Origin: Eggerthellaceae bacterium
GTDB taxonomy: Bacteria; Actinomycetota; Coriobacteriia; Coriobacteriales; Eggerthellaceae
Assembly: GCA_003452695.1 (NCBI GenBank)
Contig: DMNP01000278.1
Location: forward strand, 3,059-14,979
DNA length: 11,921 nucleotides
Reading direction: 5' to 3'
Each line of letters starts with the position of its first letter. Within the stretch, counting starts at the first letter, position 1. The position numbers and the translations under genes were made by a program. This document shows positions 7,319-11,921 of the stretch, piece by piece. The notes beneath the pieces are model-generated. The model was given only the letters and a program-made list of their open reading frames with translations. It was not told the DNA's origin and searched no databases.

Positions 7319-8284
7319 CTACTTGTCGCCGTTCTTGTTCTCCAGCAGCTTGCTCGCGAAGTTCCCGATGGGGGTGTGCACGGCGTTCACGGCATCCCTC
7401 CCGTCGGTGTAGACGGCCGTGCCCACGCCCGACAGCGTGAGCATTTCGAGCAGGATGGCATGGGGAATCGTGCCGTTCACGATGTAGGCGCTCGGCACGC
7501 CGCCCTCGAGCGCGGTAACGCACGAGCGCAGCTTGGGGATCATGCCCGACGACAACGTGCCGCTTTCGATAAGCTCGCGGGCTTCGTCCAGCGACAGCTG
7601 CGACACCAGCGTGTCCTTGTCGTCGAAATCCAGGTACAGTCCGTCCACGTCGGTCAGGAACAGGATTTTGGCCGCTCCGGTAGCTGCGGCTATCTGTCCG
7701 GCCATTACGTCGGCGTTCACGTTGCAATAGCCCCCGTCGTTTCCGATGGCGATAGTCGCGATGACCGGGATGTAGTCGGCATCGATCAGGTCTTGCAGCA
7801 GGGCCCCGTTAATGCGCTTTATGTTTCCCACGCGGCCGAGCTCTTTCGACACGGGCTCGGCGATGACCGTGCCCCCGTCCACCCCGTTCACGCCCACGGC
7901 GATGTTGCCGTGCTCGTTCAGGGCGCGCACGAGTTCCTGGTTCACCTTGCCCGCCAGGATGGTGCGTACGATGTCCATGCCCTCGTGGGTGGTCACCCGC
8001 TGGCCGTCCTTGAATTCCACCGCGATGCCGGCGTCGTTCATGGCCTTTGTGATGTCCTTGCCGCCGCCATGCACGATGACCGGGTTCACGCCAACCGTTT
8101 TCAGCAGCACGATGTCCGCCATCACGTCGGCGCGCAGTTTGGGATCGACCATGGCCGCCCCGCCGTACTTTATGACGATGGTCTTGCCGGTAATGTTTTT
8201 AATCCACGGCAGCGCTTCGGCCAGCAGCTGCGCGCTTTCTTTGTCGGTCACGCCGTTCGGGCGCGTGTCTTTCGAAAACTTCAT
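7319..8284 (-). CDS. argB: Acetylglutamate kinase
   Basis: ArgB phosphorylates N-acetylglutamate with ATP, the second step of the pathway and the usual feedback point when ArgJ recycles acetyl groups. It is a cytosolic amino-acid kinase family member. The 321-residue protein shows IVIKYGGAAM (36-45), VIVHGGG (69-75), CNVNAD (187-192), FLTDVDGLY (209-217) and GMIPKL (247-252). About 33 residues precede the first kinase strand (LLAEALPWIKNITG), and the C terminus has SGVGTAVYTD. Arginine-inhibited hexameric family members carry such an extra N-terminal helix, so feedback inhibition by arginine is a reasonable inference. ATG at 8284 overlaps the argJ stop as ATGA, indicating translational coupling. 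GGAG lies 10 nt upstream inside argJ. Confidence 0.98.
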   Translation of the reverse strand: MKFSKDTRPNGVTDKESAQLLAEALPWIKNITGKTIVIKYGGAAMVDPKLRADVMADIVLLKTVGVNPVIVHGGGKDITKAMNDAGIAVEFKDGQRVTTHEGMDIVRTILAGKVNQELVRALNEHGNIAVGVNGVDGGTVIAEPVSKELGRVGNIKRINGALLQDLIDADYIPVIATIAIGNDGGYCNVNADVMAGQIAAATGAAKILFLTDVDGLYLDFDDKDTLVSQLSLDEARELIESGTLSSGMIPKLRSCVTALEGGVPSAYIVNGTIPHAILLEMLTLSGVGTAVYTDGRDAVNAVHTPIGNFASKLLENKNGDK

Positions 8285-9585
8285 GTTCGGTAATCTCCGT
8301 TTATCGTTACGTAGTCATGCGAAAAGTCGCATGTCCAGATGGTCGTGGTTGCACTGCCCGCGCCCAGGTCGACGTCGATGTCGATTTCCGGGCGCTCGAA
8401 TCGTCGCAGGGCCTCGTCCTCGTCGAAGGGAACGGGCAGCCCGCGGCGCAGCACGGGTATGCCCATTATGTCGATGGCCACGTCTTCTTGCCGGAATTGC
8501 GCTCCGCTTCGACCGGCTGCTGCGGCGATTCGGCCCCAATTGGCGTCGTGGCCGTATATGGCGGTTTTGGTAAGGGGCGAGTTTGCGATGGTGCGGGCGG
8601 CGGCGTCGGCTTGCGCATCGTCTGCCGCGCCGGCCACGCGCACGGTTACCAGCCGCGTCGCTCCTTCGCCATCGGCCGCCATGCCGCGGGCGAGCGTTTC
8701 GCATGTGGCTGTCAGCGCATGCTCGAAGCGCGCGATGGCAGGGCCGTTGGCGTCGAATGCCTCTGCACCGGGCGCTGCAGCTCCGCTGGCAAAGGCGAAG
8801 CAGCAGTCGTTTGTGGAGGTGTCGGAATCGACCGTCACCTTGTTGAAGCTGGCGGCAACTGCCCGTTTCAGGGCGCGGTGCAGGGCGTGTTCCCCGATGG
8901 GCGCATCGGTTGTTATGCAGGCGATCATCGTGGCCATGTTGGGCATGATCATGCCCGCGCCCTTTGCCATGCCGCCTACGGTGAAAGTGCAGCCATCGTA
9001 GCCGATGCCGTCGCCCGGGAACGCCACGGCAAATTCCTTGGGATGCGTGTCGGTGGTCATGATGGCACGTGCGGCAGCATTGCCGCCTTCGCGCGAAAGG
9101 GCTGCCATGGCACGAGGCGTTCCCTCTTCGAAAACCGCTACATCCAGGTGCATCCCGATAACCCCCGTCGATGCCACCATAACTTCGCTTGCGGGGCAGC
9201 CGACGGCCGCGCCGACGATGGCGGCGGTTTCGCGCGCGGCATCCAGGCCGCGCGCGCCCGTTGCCGCATTGGCGCATCCGGAATTCACGACGAGCGCCCG
9301 TGCCGTGCCGCACGACATGCCATCCAAATGCTCGCGCGACACGACGACCGGCGCGGCGCAGAATACGTTCTGGGTGAAGGTGGCGGCGCAGGCCGCCGGT
9401 TCGTCGGCGACGACAAGCGCCATGTCCAGGCGGTTCGGGTCTTCCCGAAAGCCGGCGTGCACGCCGGATGCGCGGAAGCCCTGCGCGCTTGCTACGCCAC
9501 CGTTCTCGATTATGTTCAAGCCGTTCAGGTCGGGCGTTCCGCCCGGCAGGCCAAGCGGTTCGATGCTGTCCATTGTTTCTGCCAC
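8281..9585 (-). CDS. argJ: Bifunctional glutamate N-acetyltransferase / ornithine acetyltransferase
   Basis: ArgJ transfers the acetyl group of N-acetylornithine to glutamate, releasing ornithine and renewing N-acetylglutamate; some members also use acetyl-CoA. The 434-residue precursor is expected to self-cleave into alpha and beta chains. The cleavage motif is AKGAGMIMPNMATM (207-220), with cleavage before nucleophile Thr219. Other family motifs are NSGCANAATG (101-110), STGVIG (139-144) and, near the C terminus, TKTAIYGHDANWGRI. GTG at 9585 is chosen because AAAGG (9596-9600) lies 10 nt upstream; the alternative ATG at 9573 would be 22 nt away. It starts 21 nt after argC and overlaps argB by 4 nt, so the argCJB block is tightly packed. 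Whether it is mono- or bifunctional cannot be read from sequence; no argA or argE is visible here. Confidence 0.97.
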   Translation of the reverse strand: MAETMDSIEPLGLPGGTPDLNGLNIIENGGVASAQGFRASGVHAGFREDPNRLDMALVVADEPAACAATFTQNVFCAAPVVVSREHLDGMSCGTARALVVNSGCANAATGARGLDAARETAAIVGAAVGCPASEVMVASTGVIGMHLDVAVFEEGTPRAMAALSREGGNAAARAIMTTDTHPKEFAVAFPGDGIGYDGCTFTVGGMAKGAGMIMPNMATMIACITTDAPIGEHALHRALKRAVAASFNKVTVDSDTSTNDCCFAFASGAAAPGAEAFDANGPAIARFEHALTATCETLARGMAADGEGATRLVTVRVAGAADDAQADAAARTIANSPLTKTAIYGHDANWGRIAAAAGRSGAQFRQEDVAIDIMGIPVLRRGLPVPFDEDEALRRFERPEIDIDVDLGAGSATTTIWTCDFSHDYVTINGDYRT

Positions 9586-9595
9586 GTTTGCTGCA

Positions 9596-9600
9596 CCTTT
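9596..9600 (-). promoter_or_regulatory. argJ: Ribosome-binding site supporting the GTG start of argJ
   Basis: AAAGG on the minus strand within the 21-nt argC-argJ gap, 10 nt before GTG at 9585. An ATG four codons on (9573) would give only four residues fewer. Confidence 0.5.
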
Positions 9601-9606
9601 CGTTTG

Positions 9607-10665
9607 CTACGCGGGAACGGCTATTAGGTCGAGCCCTTCTGTCTCGGAAAGCCCGAACACGATGTTCGCGCACTGCACGGCCTGTCCTGCCGCTCCCTTG
9701 CCCACGTTGTCGATGGCGCAGGTGGCGACGACCACGTTTGCATGTTCGTTGTGCACTGCCGCCACGTGTGCGCGGCACGTTCCGGCCACCGAAGAGGTTT
9801 TGGGTTGCGCTCCACCGGAAAGCACGGACACCAGCGGGTCGTTCTGGTAGAAATCGGCGTACAGGGCGTCCAGGTCGGCCTGGCTCGTTCCCCGTTCGCC
9901 TACGGGCAGCGTAACGGTGGAAAGCAGGCCGCGGTCGAGCGGCGCCAAATGGGGGGTGAACACCAAACGGCCCTCGATGCCCAGAATCTGCTCGATTTCG
10001 GGCGTGTGCCGATGGTTTGCCACGCCATAGGCTTCGACGTTTTCGTCGGCGAAGCAGAAGTGCGTGCGTTCGGTTGCCTTCTTGCCCGCGCCCGATACGC
10101 CCGAAACCGCATCGACCACGATCGGGCCGGTGCCCAAGCGGCCGGCGCGGATGAAGGGGGCGGCGGCAAGCGATGTGGCCGTGGGATAGCAGCCGGCGCA
10201 GCCCACGAGAACGCCTTCGCCGGCAGCGTGGCGCTCGGCAAGGGCTTGCAGGTCGTCGCGGAACAGTTCGGGAAGGCCGAAAGCGGCCTGTGCAAGCAGG
10301 TCGGTCGCCGTGTGTTTCACCTGGTACCACTGCTCGTAAACAGCGGGGTCTTTCAGGCGGAAATCTGCCGAGAGGTCGATAACGGCCACGCCCGCTTCCA
10401 CGAGCGCCGGGGCTTGCGCGATGGCTGCCGTGTGCGGCACCGCCAGAAACACCGCATCGCAATCGGCAAGCGCCGCATCTTCGTGCGAGCAAAATGCCAA
10501 GTCGGTTACGCCGGCGAAGGCGGGATACACATCGGAAAGCTTGCGGCCGGCCAGCTCGTTGGATGTGGCTGCCGTCAAATCGAATTCAGGATGGCCGATA
10601 AGCAGGCGCGCCGCTTCGATTCCCGCGAACCCGGCTGCACCGACAATCCCCGCACGTATACTCAT
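9607..10665 (-). CDS. argC: N-acetyl-gamma-glutamyl-phosphate reductase
   Basis: ArgC reduces N-acetylglutamyl-5-phosphate to the semialdehyde with NADPH in the cytosol, between ArgB and ArgD. The 352-residue product is near the usual ~345 of type 1 enzymes. It opens with the Rossmann motif GIVGAAGFAGIE (6-17). The catalytic cysteine is Cys159 in GCAGCYPTAT (155-164), and NHRHTPEI (217-224) holds the catalytic histidine. TPHLAPLDRGLLST (237-250) is also typical. The frame extends upstream to 10737, but that would place coding sequence over the likely promoter. ATG at 10665 gives the family N terminus. Its ribosome-binding site is weak (a GGGG 9 nt upstream). It is the first gene of the arginine operon, divergent from a lipoprotein gene 288 nt away. 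Confidence 0.97.
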   Translation of the reverse strand: MSIRAGIVGAAGFAGIEAARLLIGHPEFDLTAATSNELAGRKLSDVYPAFAGVTDLAFCSHEDAALADCDAVFLAVPHTAAIAQAPALVEAGVAVIDLSADFRLKDPAVYEQWYQVKHTATDLLAQAAFGLPELFRDDLQALAERHAAGEGVLVGCAGCYPTATSLAAAPFIRAGRLGTGPIVVDAVSGVSGAGKKATERTHFCFADENVEAYGVANHRHTPEIEQILGIEGRLVFTPHLAPLDRGLLSTVTLPVGERGTSQADLDALYADFYQNDPLVSVLSGGAQPKTSSVAGTCRAHVAAVHNEHANVVVATCAIDNVGKGAAGQAVQCANIVFGLSETEGLDLIAVPA

Positions 10666-10702
10666 GAGACATCGCCCCAATCTTTTCAGAATGTGAACGA
10701 CT

Positions 10703-10731
10703 ATCGTAAGAAAGCACCACATAGATTGCAA
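10703..10731 (-). promoter_or_regulatory. Probable argC operon promoter
   Basis: On the minus strand TTGCAA (10726-10731; 4 of 6 to TTGACA), a 17-nt spacer, and TACGAT (10703-10708; 4 of 6 to TATAAT). The -10 ends 37 nt before the argC start, giving a leader of about 30 nt. No other pair in the gap is as good. Confidence 0.5.
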
Positions 10732-10740
10732 GAACATTCA
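10727..10740 (-). promoter_or_regulatory. ARG-box-like sequence overlapping the -35
   Basis: TGAATGTTCTTGCA on the minus strand resembles the general ArgR box layout, TGAAT-N4-ATTCA. The left half matches fully and the right half (TTGCA) partly. It covers the proposed -35, where a repressor would block argC transcription. A single partial box is weak evidence. Confidence 0.35.
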
Positions 10741-10774
10741 TCATACAAGCAGAGTGTGCAGCCTGCTCCGCCCC

Positions 10775-10827
10775 TTCCCGGCAGTGAATACGGGTACCTG
10801 GTACCGGTATTCAGCCTTTCCCGGTAG
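10775..10827. repeat. Direct repeats flanking the 29-bp palindrome
   Basis: TTCCCGGCAG (10775-10784) and TTCCCGGTAG (10818-10827) match at 9 of 10 positions in the same orientation, 43 nt apart. The first abuts the left edge of the palindrome; the second lies 4 nt past its right edge. Confidence 0.55.
10785..10813. promoter_or_regulatory. 29-bp near-perfect palindrome, probable operator
   Basis: Left arm TGAATACGGGTACC, centre T, right arm GGTACCGGTATTCA: 14-nt arms with one mismatch (10792 with 10806). It lies in the divergent region, about 120 nt from argC and 141 nt before the lipoprotein gene. No T run on either side argues against a terminator. The outer TGAAT/ATTCA resemble ArgR half-sites, but they are 19 nt apart instead of 4, so a single classical ARG box does not fit. 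A dimeric repressor or activator site is the likeliest reading. Confidence 0.55.
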
Positions 10828-10910
10828 AGCCAGAGGCGGCGGCGGCGACCTGCTGCGCTGTTGCTGTTATGCGTTTCGGTAACGCGCTCCGCCCGAAACC
10901 GCGATTCAGT

Positions 10911-10916
10911 GATAAT
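10911..10916 (+). promoter_or_regulatory. -10 promoter candidate for the lipoprotein gene
   Basis: GATAAT matches 5 of 6 consensus bases, 37 nt before the ATG at 10954, implying a leader of about 30 nt. No recognisable -35 lies 16-18 nt upstream, so the promoter may need an activator or a different sigma factor, or the match may be chance. Confidence 0.35.
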
Positions 10917-10953
10917 GTCATACAAACTTGTAAACTGCAGAGGAGCGTTTCCT

Positions 10954-11616
10954 ATGAGCAATGGCATTATCGCGAAGATCGGCATGGCTGCATGCGCATG
11001 CGTCCTGGCTGGCGTCCTGGCTGGATGCGGCCCGAATGCGGGAACGTCGGCAACGGACGAACAGCAGGCGAACCGTGCCTACATGTCGCAGGTGAACGAG
11101 GCCATGGTGCAACTCGATGACCAGCTCGACCAGTTCGTCGACGCCGTCTCGCGCGGCGATGTGGTTAACATGCGCACCCAAGCCGACAACGCTTACAAAG
11201 TGCTCGACAGCTTGGCGGACATCGAAGCCCCCGAGGCGATGAAGGATATCCGCGACAAGTACGTGGATGGCACCGACAAGATGCGCAAGGCGCTGGATGC
11301 CTACATAGATTTGTACGCCGAGGTTTCCCGCGCAGGCGAAAGCTACGATTGGTCTGCTTACGAAAAGCGCGTGAAAGAGGTGCAGGATTTATACGACGAG
11401 GGCGTGAAGGCGCTTAAATCTGCGGATGAAACCGTTGCTGGCGCTTCTGCCGGCTCGGAAGCGTCGGGCAGCGCGGCATCGTCCGAGGGTGCGGCATCGT
11501 CCGAGGAATCGTCCGCGTCCGAAAGCGCAGCCGCATCCGAGAGCAGCTCCGCATCGGCTGCGAGCGAAAGCGCATCGGCTGCGTCCGAAAGCTCTTCTGC
11601 CGTTTCAAACGCATAG
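10954..11616 (+). CDS. Small lipoprotein of unknown function with Ser/Ala/Glu-rich tail
   Basis: A 220-residue secreted lipoprotein; I do not recognise its family. Residues 1-24 form a lipoprotein signal peptide (short charged start, hydrophobic core) ending in the lipobox VLAGC, with Cys25 as the lipidation site. It should therefore be anchored to the outer face of the membrane. Residues about 34-155 look mostly alpha-helical and charged, with regularly spaced hydrophobic residues (for example LDDQLDQFVDAV and KVLDSLADI), perhaps a helical bundle. Residues about 156-220 are almost only Ala, Ser and Glu, a flexible low-complexity tail partly made of short tandem DNA repeats. ATG at 10954 is supported by AGGAG (10941-10945) 8 nt upstream and by the signal peptide; longer in-frame starts would bury it. 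It is divergent from argC. No terminator is evident after it. Confidence 0.85.
   Translation: MSNGIIAKIGMAACACVLAGVLAGCGPNAGTSATDEQQANRAYMSQVNEAMVQLDDQLDQFVDAVSRGDVVNMRTQADNAYKVLDSLADIEAPEAMKDIRDKYVDGTDKMRKALDAYIDLYAEVSRAGESYDWSAYEKRVKEVQDLYDEGVKALKSADETVAGASAGSEASGSAASSEGAASSEESSASESAAASESSSASAASESASAASESSSAVSNA
11473..11506 (+). repeat. Direct repeat in the lipoprotein tail (16-nt unit, 18-nt period)
   Basis: GCGGCATCGTCCGAGG occurs exactly at 11473-11488 and 11491-11506. The period is a multiple of three, so the frame is kept and the unit encodes AASSEG/E. Confidence 0.85.
11551..11592 (+). repeat. Tandem 21-nt repeat in the lipoprotein tail
   Basis: Two adjacent 21-nt copies, each beginning GCATCGGCTGCG and ending GAAAGC, differ at two positions. 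Each encodes ASAASES. Slippage at such in-frame repeats could change the length of the tail. Confidence 0.85.
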
Positions 11617-11879
11617 GCATGTTGTGGCGCTGGCGCTGCCATGATAGATGGGCAAAGGACAGATGAGTTCTTCGCCCATTCCCTTCGACGAGCACGCTGT
11701 TGACGCGCTGCAGCAGTTCTTTGCGCGGTAGTGGCCTGGGCGGCAACGGGTTGGGGCGTCGAAGCCGTGTTCTTGTGCAGCCAGGGCAGCGCGAGGTTCA
11801 TGTCGCATCGTGCCGCATTGGCGGATTCTGGGCGGTTTATCGTCGATGACCTCGAGCTGAGGTTGCCAAAGACGCGCTG
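11617..11879. other. Gap after the lipoprotein gene with a short interrupted reading frame
   Basis: No convincing complete gene lies in these 263 nt. On the plus strand, ATG at 11663 with AAAGGA 3 nt upstream opens a 22-codon frame (MSSSPIPFDEHAVDALQQ..., TAG at 11729-11731). A second plus frame, one base back, is open from 11704 and ends at TAG 11881-11883 (…FIVDDLELRLPKTRC). Read together they could be a frame-broken small gene, but I recognise no family. A 6-bp inverted repeat ATGGGC/GCCCAT (11648-11653 and 11674-11679) spans the first start. No clear terminator is visible despite the convergent gene ends. Confidence 0.35.
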
Positions 11880-11921
11880 CTAGTAACCGCCACCTGCATC
11901 GTAGCCGTAGCCGGTACCCGC
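11880..11921 (-). CDS. 3' end of a minus-strand gene with Gly/Tyr-rich C terminus (partial)
   Basis: Only 13 codons and the TAG stop (11880-11882) are visible; the rest lies beyond the right edge. They read AGTGYGYDAGGGY. This composition is unusual for random sequence and echoes the GYGYGSYYYR end of the PBP here, which suggests a secreted or envelope protein. With so little sequence, the frame itself is an inference. Confidence 0.35.
   Translation of the reverse strand, partial: AGTGYGYDAGGGY

Noticed and set aside
4329..7412. A 1027-codon plus-strand open frame opposite argH, argG, argD and argB
   Set aside because: It is antisense to four clear genes, has no recognisable motifs, and its lack of stops is explained by the GC-rich third positions of the real genes.
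8315..10492. A 725-codon minus-strand open frame across argC and argJ
   Set aside because: It is an alternate frame of two well-supported genes, extremely rich in Arg, with no start signal; a codon-bias artefact.
10685..10697. TTCA-GAATG-TGAA inverted repeat in the argC leader as an ARG box
   Set aside because: Arms of only 4 nt in the reverse order to TGAAT...ATTCA; compatible with chance.
10785..10813. The palindrome as an intrinsic terminator
   Set aside because: No T run follows on either strand, and it lies between divergent promoters where no transcript ends.
11358..11801. Minus-strand frame of 147 codons opposite the lipoprotein tail
   Set aside because: Its Ala/Asp/Ser-rich content is the mirror of the Ser/Ala/Glu repeats, and the plus strand has the signal peptide, lipobox and ribosome-binding site.
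11838..11864. ACCTC/GAGGT inverted repeat near the right edge as a terminator
   Set aside because: Only a 5-bp stem and no T run on either strand.

Overview
The window looks like a chromosomal segment of a high-GC (roughly 60%) bacterium, most plausibly an actinobacterium and perhaps of the Coriobacteriia/Eggerthellales type. The evidence is GC-rich third codon positions, TTG and GTG starts placed by good Shine-Dalgarno sequences, and an argC-argJ-argB-argD...argG-argH order. The lineage is an inference; no rRNA or other phylogenetic marker is present. I see no tRNA, CRISPR array, insertion sequence, phage gene or origin.

The core is an arginine-biosynthesis operon on the minus strand, read right to left: argC (10665-9607), argJ (9585-8281), argB (8284-7319), argD (7214-5982), argG (5909-4698), argH (4637-3255). 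With ArgJ as ornithine acetyltransferase, the pathway recycles its acetyl group: ArgB phosphorylates N-acetylglutamate, ArgC reduces it, ArgD transaminates it, and ArgJ moves the acetyl group back to glutamate and releases ornithine. ArgG and ArgH then convert citrulline to arginine. The linking step, ornithine carbamoyltransferase (argF), is missing here, as is argR. argJ and argB share an ATGA stop/start overlap. The later junctions are looser (60-104 nt) and each holds a hairpin; the one between argG and argH resembles an intrinsic terminator.

Downstream of argH on the same strand is a 97-nt gap with an extended -10 promoter. It is followed by a class A penicillin-binding protein (3142-1157) with a tyrosine-rich C-terminal tail, then a GCS2-type glutamate-cysteine ligase (1112 to beyond the left edge). 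These two genes probably form a cell-envelope/thiol unit separate from arginine synthesis.

Upstream of argC, a 288-nt divergent intergenic region carries a probable argC promoter with an ARG-box-like sequence. It also carries a striking 29-bp near-perfect palindrome flanked by direct repeats. On its other side, a plus-strand gene (10954-11616) encodes a small lipoprotein with a Ser/Ala/Glu-rich tail built from short tandem DNA repeats. The last ~300 nt hold no convincing complete gene: a short interrupted reading frame, then the extreme 3' end of a minus-strand gene whose Gly/Tyr-rich C terminus recalls the PBP tail.

Overall this is mostly ordinary core metabolism. The points that most merit a second look are the 29-bp palindrome, the argG/argH terminator-like hairpin, the Tyr/Gly-rich tails, and the possible broken reading frame near the right edge.
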